Origin: Arthrobotrys musiformis | Taxonomy: Eukaryota > Ascomycota > Orbiliomycetes > Orbiliales > Orbiliaceae | Reading direction: 5' to 3' | Assembly (NCBI GenBank): GCA_036971715.1 | Contig: JAVHJL010000006.1 | Span: forward strand, 1,240,001 to 1,304,000 | DNA: 64,000 nt | In this document: in pieces, positions 45,388 to 56,473 of the stretch | Layout of the letters: each line of letters begins with the position of its first letter | Position numbering within the stretch: position 1 is the stretch's first letter | Notes under the pieces: generated by a model | Databases searched by the model: none | What the model was told of the DNA's origin: nothing | The model's input: the letters and a program-made list of their open reading frames with translations, nothing else | Program-made: the position numbers and the translations under genes

Positions 45388-46590
45388 ATGCCTGTCACGC
45401 TGTACCCTTCCACCGTCGAGCCGGAGAAATACAAATATGGCGAAGCAAGAGCGGGGAGCCACACCGACATCCTCCGAGTCCCGCTCCAGAAGGGGGTTCC
45501 GTACAAATGCAAGGAGGTATTCCAATCTACGTTCAATCAGGAACTTTTGGACTCCCGAATGATCCATCCCTCGTCGAGTTCTTTCGTCTACGCTGCTATG
45601 AACGCGTATAATTACCATCATCACCTCGTTATCCGTCCTGATGACGTGTGGATCACGATCTTGACACAATTCTCGCTTTACGTCAATAAAAACGCCGAGG
45701 AGCTCCGTTCACAGTTCGTCGCACACGAGGGGAAGAAGAAATTAGTGGTTAAAGCAGCGGGGACGCGGTATACCGTTGACTTTGGAGCTCTGGCGGTCAG
45801 GATGGGGGAATTGATCGAGGAGAACGTTATCGACCCCGATCTTCGCACGTGGATAATTCCGAATTTCACGACGACGGAGGAGAATGATAAGATTGTTTCG
45901 TCTGTTCTTATGATGGCTACGTTGCGGAGTTATTTCGCTTACGGGTTTCAGCTCGCATGCGGGCTCCCCGGTGTTACCATGCTCGGGGAGAAATCCGACT
46001 GGGAGGTGTTGTTGCAGAAGATCGACAAGTTGGAGTCGTTTGGAGAGGAGCCTGCGTTTTTTGCGAGGTTGCTTCGTCCGGTTTTGAAACGGTTTGTATT
46101 GTGCTTTGATGAGCCGGAGTCGCCGGAGCTCAAGGAATTCTGGCAGACGGTGGTTAGTCGACATGGGGGCGGCAGCGGTCCACGGTACATTGGTGGCTGG
46201 ATCACCGCGTTTTGTCTCTGGTCCCAAGATGGGAAACTCCAGTATCATACTAACCGCAAGACTTGGGGTCAACAGGTTGAAACTCTGAGCTTGGACGGGG
46301 AGGTATACGGCCTCCTTGAAGATAATGATGTCACTGGTGGATACGCTCACGTTCCGGTCGAACTTGACGATAACGGGGTCAAGTTGGATACCATTATGAT
46401 AGCTGGGATGCTTGCCGTCGAGTCTAGACCGGCAGTCGAGCGGGACGAGAAATGGGAACAGAACAACCTCCAATTGAGGTCGGAAGGAAAGAAATATGAG
46501 GGTCCTGAGTGCACGGTCATTCAGCCGTTGGCGGGATGGTATATCTTCGACGGTGAACTATCAGAGGACCCACGGGTCCCCAGGATCTAG
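45388..46590 (+). CDS. DUF4419 family protein
   Basis: A single exon of 400 aa, about the usual length for this fungal family. Family landmarks I recognise are FVYAAMNAYNYHHHLVIRPD followed by DVWITILTQFSLYVNKNAEE near residues 65-105, FTTTEENDKIVSSVLMMATL and the central RYIGGWITAFCLWSQDGKLQ, then VPVELDDNGVKLDTIMIAGM. No signal peptide, membrane span or known catalytic motif is present, so it is probably cytosolic. The domain has no established biochemical function that I know of. The start is the first ATG of the open frame, just after ACGATAAAA. Confidence 0.88.
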   Translation: MPVTLYPSTVEPEKYKYGEARAGSHTDILRVPLQKGVPYKCKEVFQSTFNQELLDSRMIHPSSSSFVYAAMNAYNYHHHLVIRPDDVWITILTQFSLYVNKNAEELRSQFVAHEGKKKLVVKAAGTRYTVDFGALAVRMGELIEENVIDPDLRTWIIPNFTTTEENDKIVSSVLMMATLRSYFAYGFQLACGLPGVTMLGEKSDWEVLLQKIDKLESFGEEPAFFARLLRPVLKRFVLCFDEPESPELKEFWQTVVSRHGGGSGPRYIGGWITAFCLWSQDGKLQYHTNRKTWGQQVETLSLDGEVYGLLEDNDVTGGYAHVPVELDDNGVKLDTIMIAGMLAVESRPAVERDEKWEQNNLQLRSEGKKYEGPECTVIQPLAGWYIFDGELSEDPRVPRI

Positions 46591-49500
46591 AAAACTCCAG
46601 GCGAGAAAAAGATGAATACACCGGTTCCTTCTTTCTATGTCAGGTCGTCAAAATAGACGAAAGATTGATTTTGTACCAGGCCGCATTCAACATTGTTCTC
46701 AGTATGATAATGTCCAATATCAAGATTGAGTTCCAAACGCGTAAGATGTTTTCATCCCATATATCCGGTGGCTCGCCAACAGATACGTAGACCTCAAGCC
46801 ACAGACGATTGTATTTCATTCAGATATCAGTATGGCGGGAAATGCCGCATGTGCGCTGCAAGTTCAGCCCGCACATTATGCAACTAAGCGAGTCCGAGAA
46901 TCGATGCCTTTGACGCACTCTCATACCGTCGAGGTCAAAGACACAGATACACGAGCCGTTTACGGTTCAACAGTCGTGGTCGATGATCAGGCCCCCTGAC
47001 TAACCCAAATCATGGAATTGTTTAGCCTCGACGGACTCGGCGACGAGCTGGACTAATAGTTTCTAGCTTCGAATCCACGAACTCACTGATATCTGCTGAT
47101 GCCGGGATTAGACTTTTACGACATGAAACGATCAATCCGTACCAGTGGGCTCCCAAAAAGAAATGCCGAGGCTGTCTCTGTTGGTAAAAAAGCATGCTAA
47201 GTTTAAATTATTCCAACAGTCTACGACGACCGTGTATACTCCTGTAGAAATCCAACTTCGGAACCTGATCTAAGACGTAGGAGTTGGCTGAATTGTTGGA
47301 TTTAATTAAGCTCCGCCGCTGACAAGCCGAAATCGTTGTCAAAGCCGCTTAGCCAAGCCAAAGTGGAGAAGAAGAAGGGAAAAAAGGCTGTTTTTGGCTT
47401 TCTGACTTTTTGAAACGTTTAACCTTCCGGAGGGGGCTTATTCCCCATGGCGTCATAGATAGATAGAGTTTTTGCCAATAAAGCCCGGACGAAACGCCAC
47501 TGTGGGAAAAGCATTGTGGATTTGAGGATTTGATTCCTTTCGTATGATCCTCTCGTCGACAAAAGAATGTGGATGCACCTTCAGCGAGGGAAGTCGCTTA
47601 GATTCGGATTAATCTTAGCCAATGTAATGTAATGAATGCCGCCGATGCAGAAGCAGTGCACAAAAGTTGGTGATGGTGACAGCGGGAACACAGAAAACCT
47701 GCTGGATCCCTGTCGAACGCTGTGACCACGGTCGACCTGTTGGGGACCCGAAATGGGGTGTGCTAGGTAACATACTAAGGCTTGTGGGAGAAAAGAGCAA
47801 TTTCACGACGAAACCTGGTTTTGGTTGGATTAGAAACTTGAATACAGATAAACAGCGACACACACCATCGGACATCCATCACCTATGGGAAACTACACAC
47901 GTCCCCTGTGATACGTTGGACAAGGTAGGTTTTTTTATTTGGATATTTTTTGGATGTTTTCTTTCGAGAATATCCGAGCCGTGCTACATTGTTAGATCAT
48001 TTTGCATGGGCCGTGCTTTTCGGACCGTCAGGCACCAAGTGCTATGCCAATGAAATGAGAAATGACAAAGCTGACGAAATTTGGTTGCGGGAAAGGATAC
48101 CATCACGCATGGGATGTCCAGACCATGCAGAGATATTACATACTACTGCAACTTCGAGGATGCCGCTTCTTCTACTAGCCTTCTTTCAGGTTGGGAAATT
48201 TCGTTCCAAAATATCTGAACTGAGCTCGTTGAGACCTTTCGTTCCCGTTGCATGCAATCTATGGAGGAAGCCGTCCAATGATGTGAGGTTCAGGGATTCC
48301 CTTTACGTCCGTATGCATGCAAAGCGAGGGAATTGTGGAGATGATTCCGAGATCAAGAAAAGACTAGACTGTTCCATGTGGGTACTGGACTAGCGACTCC
48401 CGCCCCAGATTTAGCCTCGACGCAAAAGATCGGGCTTCAGCTGGAAAAAGAGATGGAAAGCTCAGGTCACACAAGACTAAATCTCATTAAAGAAGTGGTG
48501 GAAATTTCCTTCCGATGCGTCTTCTCTCACACTCATGGGATATGGTACGCTCCATGGAGACATCCGCTTCTGGATCTTTACGAAGCGCCCCTCAACGTGG
48601 TCTGGCTCGAGCGCTTTCGATGAGAAAAGCTGAGTGAAATCCTCCTCCGACTTGGTTTGCTCCTCATTCCACGGGCGGGCTTGGACATCTGGCTACCGGA
48701 ACTCGTTTAGGAACAGATCTCGATCTGGAGACAGGGGTGTAGGGAAGCGTCAGGACAGGGCCCGGGTATTGGCCACGAAACTTTTCGTGGACCAGAATGC
48801 CGCCATCCTGGTAGACTTCCTTCTTCCTTCTTCCATGATTCGAGCGAAGGAAAGAAAAAAATAAACTTGCCAGAAAAAATCAAGGTTTTGTAACCTTCAT
48901 ATTGACAGGCCCCAACTTTAAAGATTTGCTTTTTGGGAGGGGGAAGGGCTGCCGTTCCACAGCCATGTGTGAATTGGCTTCCCAAGTTAGCCTTTGACTT
49001 TTTTATCTCCTCGGCCGGGGTATACTTGAGATTTCGATTCCGACAGTGTGTCGGTTCGTTCGTATGGGGGGTGTGAAGAGATCTTGCATAAAATATATAG
49101 GCTCTGGAAGCACAACTTCGGCTCCTCCCTTTTTTTCTCCTCCTCCTTCTCCTCCTTCTCTTATTCTTGTATGTTATAAGATAAAGTATCCTTTCCGATG
49201 GGTGCAAAATACAACAGGACTGGTGGAGCACACAACCGCTGACAACTGAAACTGAAAGGAAGCCTTGACAACCACCACAGACCGACAACCGCCTGGCGAC
49301 CTCTGTTGGTATTCCAAGACCTCAACACATTTAGACGCCCAGACAACGTCAACGTTCCTCAAATAAAGGAGGCCCGTCTACGTCCTCTCAGAGAACGTCT
49401 GTGCTATATGGAATAGACGTTCTCGTTCTACTAAAGGAGCCTACGACTCAGACCAACCATCTCTTCCTCTTCTTCTCCTTCTCCTTCTTCTTTACCAACA

Positions 49501-49698
49501 GTCATCACGATATCAGACATCGCCTACTCGTCCTCCTGCGCCTCCAACATCTTCAATACCCTTGTTGATTGTAGATACCCCTCCTCGACCTCTACACTAT
49601 CGTTTAGTTTCTCTCTCGTACCATCATAAATCCTCACTTTTCTATATATATACCCATTCTGCTCCGTCGCTGTTAGATAGCTGTTCCTCTCTTTCAAA
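46591..49698. other. 3.1-kb spacer, mostly upstream region of RAX1
   Basis: Open frames at 47667-48053 and 47950-48393 overlap in different frames and do not look like one protein. Pyrimidine-rich tracts at 49122-49166 and 49460-49500 and TATATATA at 49643-49651 mark the likely promoter or 5' leader of the next gene. Nothing else is supported. Confidence 0.45.
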
Positions 49699-51184
49699 AT
49701 GGCTTCCCAACCAACCGCAGAATCCACAACTGGCACAGTCATGCAAAGTTTCAGCTGGATCTTCTACCAACGACCTGCTAAGGGTCTCAAGACATCTGAG
49801 AAACTTGACTACATGAATTGTGTCAAGAGCAACTGTGGTGCAAACTTCACTGCTGTTGGTATTCCTCAAAGTCTTTCTTTGGACAGGATCCTGCAAAGCG
49901 AAACAGCTTCGGTAAGTTGCATACCTGCTTATATATTGCTTTTATCTAATCCGATTGATACCACCCGTATCAACCAGATTGATAACACAGGTTGACTAAT
50001 GGGGTTTAATACAATTATATAGCCATGCTCAATCTCGGATCTTCTCAATTATTTACGCTATATTGAACATTCCCCTGAGCATCTTGAATTCTACCTCTGG
50101 CACGAAGACTACACTAAGAGATTCGAGGCCCTGAGTGCTGAGGAAAAAGCACGCTCTCCCGCCTGGACTTTCAATAAGAATGCCACTCCAGCTGTTGGGT
50201 ATGGCTCTGCAGTCTCGACCCTCAGGTCCAACAGCACCGTCTCTCGAGGCAGCTCGTTCGATGATAAGGACAATATGTCCTCCTACAACTCCAAGAAGCC
50301 CTCTCTCGTTTCCGAGGAATGTAAGTTACCTACTCCGTTCCTTGATATTCGTTTCAAAATTTTGTCTTCAGCCCGCTAATTTCATTTGTGTAACCACAAA
50401 AATAGTCTCTGCCCAACCCTTCCGAGCGGAGATTTCTCGTATCATTGCTCGTTACATCGCCCCTGGCGGTGCCAGGGAGCTTAACATTTCTTCCCGTGAT
50501 AGAGAAGCTACGATGCAAGCCTTGTCCTATACCACCCATCCATCGGCTGTCATGAACCTTAAGGTCGACTGTGACAATTACCTTCGACACCAATCTCACC
50601 CTAATTTCATCCGCTGGGTTATTGCCAACTGTACCAGCCCTCGCATGAATTTTGCCTACTCTTTGGGCTCCGGATTGCTCGTCCTCGCTATCCTCGTCAG
50701 CCTTTTCTTGACCCTTAGCTCGGCTCCACGGGCATGGCGACTCTTCGGTGCTCTTCTTTGGTCTATTGGTGTCATCATCCTTATCTGTGCTTGGAAGGGA
50801 ATTTGCCTCGTTCTCATGGCTATGGGTCATCGCCGCCTCCTTGAGCCATGGGAGATCAAGTTCGACGACATCGAAGATGACAAGAGCATGGCTGCTAGCA
50901 GCTTTGATGAACCCATTCCAGATAGTTGGGATGATGCTCCATGGATGCAACGTGATAAGAAGAAGGCCTGGCTTCGCCGAGTTTTTGGAGATGTAAGTTC
51001 CCTCCTCTAGCTATATTAGAATCTTCCTGTTACTAACTACTATCTCTAGACTGTTCCCGTTGAAGACGGCCAAGTTCGTCACCTCCAGGACATCATCTTG
51101 CTTCAAGGCCTTGGGCTCGCTATCCTCGGAACCCTCCCATTCATTGCAGTTTTCATGGCGATTCCACAGGGCCACCTCATTTGA
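49699..51184 (+). CDS. RAX1: Rax1-like RGS-domain membrane protein
   Basis: Exons 49699-49911, 50023-50320, 50406-50992 and 51050-51184 give 410 aa. An RGS-type domain spans about residues 45-245: ISDLLNYLRYIEHSPEHLEF, YLWHEDYTKRFEALS, then after a Ser-rich insert FRAEISRIIARYIAPGGARE and the end at CDNYLRHQSHPNFIRWVIANC. Three membrane spans follow (YSLGSGLLVLAILVSLFLTL, GALLWSIGVIILICAW, LQGLGLAILGTLPFIAVFMA). This split RGS plus C-terminal spans is the architecture of yeast Rax1, which with Rax2 marks cell poles for bud-site choice. In moulds it is linked to polarity and G-protein signalling. All exons join in frame and the model appears complete. Confidence 0.9.
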
Positions 51185-52697
51185 TTTGACTCGAGCACTT
51201 CTTCGATGACATTGCTTTCCTTGTTTCCTTGTATATTAATCTGCTTGTTTCTTTATTTTCTTTTCTTTTCTATAGCCCCTTTACATTTATTCAGAGAACA
51301 CAGGTTGTTACTGATTCCCATTCTGAACAGTTTCAGCTTTTGCCGTGTCCATTTTTCTACCACGGCGATTGTCAAAACCTCTATCTCTGCATTCAAGCTC
51401 CCATCGAAAGATGCTTACTTCTATCGTTAAAAACTGGGAGCGTCTGCGCCTTTTTTTCTTTTTCGTTTCTTTACAAAACTTAACTTTTTAGCAGGGCTCT
51501 ATGGAGTTTTTCGGGTTTCAGGGAAATTGTTATTACAATTACATTACATACGCTTTAAACAATACAATACTTTAACTATTCTTCCTTTCAAAAAACACTC
51601 CCCAGTTGAGCGATAACTCCGATCTCGGCCTCGGCCACTCAGCATTTGGAACTTTTTAGGTCCAGGACACCACGCTCTCTATTCGCGAGGGATTAAGGTT
51701 TCGGCTCGGGCGAGCGGACATGACCGTGATTTTGCGACCTGAAAGAGAACGTTTTTGTGAATTAGGCTTGAGGCCATTGCTACTCACAAGGTTCTTCAAG
51801 TCTTTGGATAGCGGGCGGTGGGGCAAGATGGTGGCGCCTACTTCTATCTTAGTGGTATATGCGAGGTAGGTAGCAGGAACCAAGATACCCACTATACCGT
51901 GCATGCCTCATGAGTATTACGGGCAGCAATTTACACTTAAGATTAACCTACCAGTGCCAATCATCAAAATTATATTTTAGATTCACTGCTAGAAGAGTCC
52001 ATTTGCCCCAATCGAAGCGCCGAAGAACATTCGATAGTGTCAAGTTCTTCTTGCCTTCCCGGTGCTGTAGTAAACAATTCAGGCAAAAGGTACGAAAAGC
52101 TATTCACCGACCAAGTTTGAGTTTACGGGCTTGGTGATTTATAGTTTTTGAGCAACTGATTCATGGTCATTGTCCAGGAACCAAAGTTTATGCCGTCTTC
52201 GGTAGGGTTCCGGTGGGGTTTATTTACTACAGGTTTTTTTTCGCCGCCGAGGAATTCTAGATGTTATTTGGCATATGATTGTTCAATTGGTCTCGGGGAA
52301 TCTAGTTCCGTTGGTTTAGGCGTTGGATGTGAAGGGTATTGTATTGAAGCCTTTGGGGATTGGGTTTGGATGCTATAGTGACATCTTCACGACCTTTTAC
52401 TGTGGATGAAGACTACCAGGGTGAAAAATCTTCGGATTAGCCTCCGCAGCCCCCTACCCCCCATTTCGCATGTCGCCTTTTGTGAGACATTGATTGAGGC
52501 TGAAAGACAGTTGACGCAGATATTTTGGTCGGTTTGGGTAAGAAAGTGTGGAGATCTGGGTACTTAAGTAGTTGGATTCCCATGTGTAATATACTTCCGC
52601 ATTCCGGACGTTCGCAGGATATCCGCCATTGCTATTAATAACCATCCATCTTATATTCGATATATACTATCCTTCCAATAGGAGCGAGTGGATTACA
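51185..52697. other. Spacer between convergent genes
   Basis: 3' flanks of RAX1 and of the Kelch gene. The first 300 bases are T/C-rich 3' UTR-like sequence. No supported gene. Confidence 0.5.
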
Positions 52698-53838
52698 CTA
52701 CTCGAACTTCAACAGCCAAACATCACCAAGCCGTTGGTTATCTTCCCCAAGTCCACCATGAAGGACCACCCCATCCTTCCCCTCAACCTGGACGACATCA
52801 GCAGCGAACCATCCTCTCGGAGCTGGTCCGAGTGTTTCCCACTCAACCTTCTGCCACGATTTCTCTTCAACATCAAATACCCAAGCGTCATCCCACATCC
52901 TTCCCGCCCCAGCGTGTCCTAGCGGCGAAGGTCTGCCTTCACCAAACATTGTGAATAAATACTGTTTACCCGCTATTCGAACCGTAAGCAGCGTCCCCAC
53001 GCTCCTTGGTCCGGGACCATCAACTCCATTCGGTTCGAACACAATGCGTTCCCAGGAGTGGGTACGCGGGGTGTATAAGTCAATTATACCACCGATCTCC
53101 TCGGTTCCGGAGTACCCATTCATTCTAGCCAAGATAGTAACCCGCGACTGGGGATCTTGGAAGGTAGAGATCGAACTACCGCCTCTCGAAGCACCGGGTG
53201 CATCGGGGAGTTTTGTCCAGATGTTTTCTTGGGGATTGTAGCTCCATAGATCGGATAGTCGGCCTGATTCTGGACATCCGGAGTGGATGTATAGTACTCC
53301 TTCTGTTGGACTGGCAGTGGCGGCGTGGTAGCTACGGCCTAGGGGGAAGGAGGTTGTTGGGTACTTTGGGAGGATGAATTGCCAGGATTTTGAGGTGGGT
53401 GTGTATTTCCAGATTCCGCCGTTTTCTTCTATTGGTGCCATTGATGGCCCGCCGCGGCCGCTGAAGAGGTAGAGGTCATTGTTTAAAGAGGTGGTTGTGC
53501 TGCCTACGCGGGGGATGGGGGAGGGGGATATATCTGGGAGAGTGGAGGATGTGGCTGTTTTTATTCGTATATATTAGATATTTATGCCGTATATGTATGT
53601 ATAGATTTGTGGAATGAATTTTATATCGAGTTACACATGTGCTATGGCTTTTTTGGGCGTGAGACGTACCACTGCTTCCGTCGAGGGTTATGACATCGAG
53701 CGCGCTGTCGACGGGGATCCTTGCTGTGACCTCGCCGCCGTAGATGTAGACTTGTTGGTCCACCGCCGCCAGACTCTGCGACGACCGCTGCAGACGGTCG
53801 GACTCGAGCAGCTTGGTCCAGGTGGCTTTAATCGGCAT
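52698..53838 (-). CDS. Kelch-repeat protein
   Basis: Exons 53838-53670 and 53554-52698 on the minus strand give 341 aa. Kelch-type repeats appear in order: WTKLLESDRLQRSSQSLAAV with VYIYGGE, PRVGSTTTSLNNDLYLFSGR then WKYTPTSKSWQFI, GRSYHAATASPTEGVLYIHS then LWSYNPQENIWTKLPDAP, a strand set ending LYTPRTHSWERIVFEP, PGPRSVGTLLTVRIAGKQYL with VFDVEEKSWQKVEW, and PRGWFAADVVQVEGKDGVVL with HGGLGEDNQRLGDVWLL. This makes a nearly complete six-bladed propeller with no other domain. No signal peptide, so likely cytosolic. It resembles the small galactose-oxidase-like Kelch proteins of ascomycetes, including nitrile-specifier-like proteins, whose roles are mostly unknown. The start is the ATG at 53838, inside a frame open slightly further upstream. 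Confidence 0.88.
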
Positions 53839-54639
53839 TCTCAATATCAAAATTTTATAAATAAAAAATTTTACTTTATTTTTCGGCCGGATATAAAAGA
53901 GGGTGAGAACGAAGGGATAATAGAACTTGTGGTCTTTTTCCGTTGGGAGTTCCAGCGCGTTGACGTCAGTTGGACCTGCTTTTATATCCCCGCCGGGCTG
54001 GGCTGAATCAGGTACGGCTTACTTATACGCCCGTCCCATGTTTCCGAAGACCCTCCAATTCGACTTACAGCATTTCGGAACTTGAGCTCTCTGTGGGTGT
54101 GGACGGGACCCCGCTCGCCGAATAGCCTTGGAGGATGGTCACCCCGCGCGGTTGTACTAAAATTAGTTAGAGGGCACCTATATCAAATTGAGAGACGATA
54201 CTGGAAGACCATAACAGGGCCTATTTAGCACTGGGACATGCAAAAGACATTGCAAGGGTCTTTCAGGCCTGTCTCTACATGTAAAAATATGGTGAGAACC
54301 TTCCAACATTTTCAACACTTTTGTAACAAGCATGGAATGAACGAATTGTGTACATGCAGGTGGGTGAGCTCAATATTAATCTAGGTCCTGAATGGATTCG
54401 AATGATGGTTTGCCAAAAGAGATTTAAATGAAAAGAAGTAATATGATTAAATACAGAGACTAAAAAAGCTATAGAAAGAAAATAAAAACATAGAAGAGTG
54501 GATATACCAAATGAAAGGTTGAGAGGGCACGGGCAAAAACAGCATATGAATATATTGATACGACGGCAAGGAGTTCCGCTTTGGATTATGCATCGATATC
54601 GGGATGGTTACATAAAACAGTCGACGGTATGCAACGAAG
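53839..54639. other. Spacer, AT-rich
   Basis: About 800 bases between the Kelch start and the 3' end of the next minus-strand gene. A run of A/T-rich short repeats near 54400-54500; no gene. Confidence 0.5.
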
Positions 54640-56087
54640 TCATTCACCGTCGCCGTCTATCTCACCTAGACCCGTGTCTTCACTTTCCCGTAATGAAAGC
54701 GACGTCGGCCCGGAAGATATTTCACGTTTTTTCCGTAACCCAAACCCACCGGACCCGCCAGCGCCTCTCCCGCCGTAGTAGTGGAAGTCTAAAAGAGAAT
54801 TGGCTGCTCCAATATCTAGAATATTATCAATTGCTTCTTGATCCGGCTCAGGCCCGTACAGCTGTTCGTGGCGCGGGGGGCCCTCGAGGATATTTGGCCC
54901 CGCAATTTGACCCAATTGCGCCAATGCTGCCGGTGCACCCGCGTGCCCGAACGGCCCCAGCCCTTGTCCTGGCCTCCACGTCGCCGGGGCGTGCGTCGGA
55001 GGCGCCCACTCGTAATCTGGGTTGCGCTCTCGAAACCACTGCGGCAGTCGATTAAGTGCGTCTATATGTGCCTCGAGGGTCTCCGATCCATCGAGTTCCG
55101 GGTTTAAAACTTCGGCTTCGCAGTGGCAATCTATTAGCACACCAAAAACTCGAATTAGCATAACCCCTTCGCGAATTTGGCTTCCACCAAGTACACGCGT
55201 CTTCCCAAGGCTCGCTGTATATATGGAGAACTTGGTTGACTAGTATTCCTACTCCTATCGTAGCTGCCGCGTGGTCTGCGTGTAAAACAAACAATTGTGG
55301 TTCATTCGCTTTTTTCGTTCCTTTTTTCATTGTTTTTCCGGCCGAAATAGGGGGGAGGGGGGGGCTTACTATACCAGCTTCTACAGAGTTTGTATTGTTC
55401 GTCTCGTGGCCCACAACGCTCGCCTTCAGCGGAAGCCACGAGCTCACCAGTTGCTTCATCACAACGACAGGTATGACACCACATTCCCAAGTATCTTACA
55501 ACTCCAGCTCTCACAACCTTGGGTGCTCTGCCTTCCGCAAGTAATCTGTGGTAATCTGGGCGAGAGGCCATGGAGGACCATACCTGTCTGCGGAGTCTGA
55601 ACTGCGGAAACTGATCTGGAGTTCTTGGATCCTCTACTATTTCCCTTGTACTCGAGCAGACTATGCGCATCGAGAAGAATATAGAAGGTGAGACCGCTCG
55701 CTTTCCATCGTCTTCGGCGAATGGTGGTGGGACAATCTCCGGCGGGGTTTGGGTCGAGGTATTAGCATTGCTAGGATCTTTTACGGGGTTTGTATCTGTT
55801 TGGTTTAAAGTGCTGGCAGTGGTGTTTAGAACTGTTTGTGCTGCGAGGAGGGAGGATGAGGTTACAGTACTGAGGGTCGATGGGGTTACATGGGTACCGG
55901 TGTTTACGATAATCGGGTGGGAACTGGTAGTACTGTCTCCTCTGTACTCGACTGCGGGTATACGTTGAGCTAGACTTCTGGGAGCTAAAAGTAGCCAGAG
56001 GATGAGGATGAAATGGCCGTATCTCGTGCCAGTTCGCGGTGGACTGCCCGTATGGGTCAGTTGGATTTGTCCACCGAGGACAGGCAT
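54640..56087 (-). CDS. Secreted or membrane-anchored Cys-containing protein, unknown family
   Basis: Two exons on the minus strand, 56087-55370 and 55214-54640, give 430 aa. The 155-nt intron (GTAAGC donor, ATATACAG acceptor) joins in frame to the reading that contains VFGVLIDCHCEAEVLNPELD. The N-terminus has a hydrophobic segment after about 23 polar residues (HFILILWLLLAPRSLAQ), fitting a signal peptide or anchor. Next is a Thr/Ser-rich stretch (TSSHPIIVNTGTHVTPSTLS), then a small Cys cluster, GMWCHTCRCDEATGEL followed by GERCGPRDEQYKLCRSW. The second exon has LIDCHCEAE, a Trp-containing segment (LPQWFRERNPDYEW) and a Gly-rich disordered tail (YYGGRGAGGSGGFG). Six or more Cys in CxxCxC-type spacing suggest an extracellular fold. 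I do not recognise the family. Confidence 0.6.
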
Positions 56088-56391
56088 GGCATTTAATATT
56101 CGTACAGCACTTCAAGAGTCCCTACGATAACCACGACACTTGGGGGGGGGTTCTATATAATAATGTACGATGATAACGATTCCCGAGGTTGGCGATTCCA
56201 GGACCAGGTGAGGATGCGCATATGCATACTTACCTACATACATGAACAAATACATATATATGGCGAATGTGGCCTGCACTTTGAATTGCCCTGAGTTAAG
56301 TTCGAGAGGCGCAGACTTACTCGGCAGGCCCACGAGCTTTCCTGTGTGTGAGTTTGTGCACGTTTTTCTCAGATCGATTATAGGTATACCG

Positions 56392-56473
56392 GTATGCAAC
56401 CCCGTGTCGTATTTTGGTAACGTTGGATCAAGCGTTCCAAGTTGTCTCGTACTCAGCCCACCCGGGGTTGTAC
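56392..56473 (+). repeat. Inverted-repeat element (MITE-like), copy E
   Basis: Left end GTATGCAACCCC and right end GGGGTTGTAC are inverted apart from a 2-bp insertion. The right part carries GTTGTCTCGTACTCAGCCCA plus CCCGGGG, nearly identical to copy A. Length 82 bp. Confidence 0.6.

Noticed and set aside
45742..46473. 243-codon minus-strand frame inside the DUF4419 gene
   Set aside because: Antisense shadow of a recognised conserved coding sequence.
47667..48393. Two overlapping plus-strand frames upstream of RAX1
   Set aside because: They are in different frames, have no plausible splice connection and show no recognisable domain.
55052..55462. Minus-strand frame containing HADHAAATIGVGILV as a coding exon
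   Set aside because: Exon 1 joins in frame to the acceptor at 55215, which makes most of this stretch intronic; the alternative ends soon in a stop and lacks the downstream conserved-looking part.
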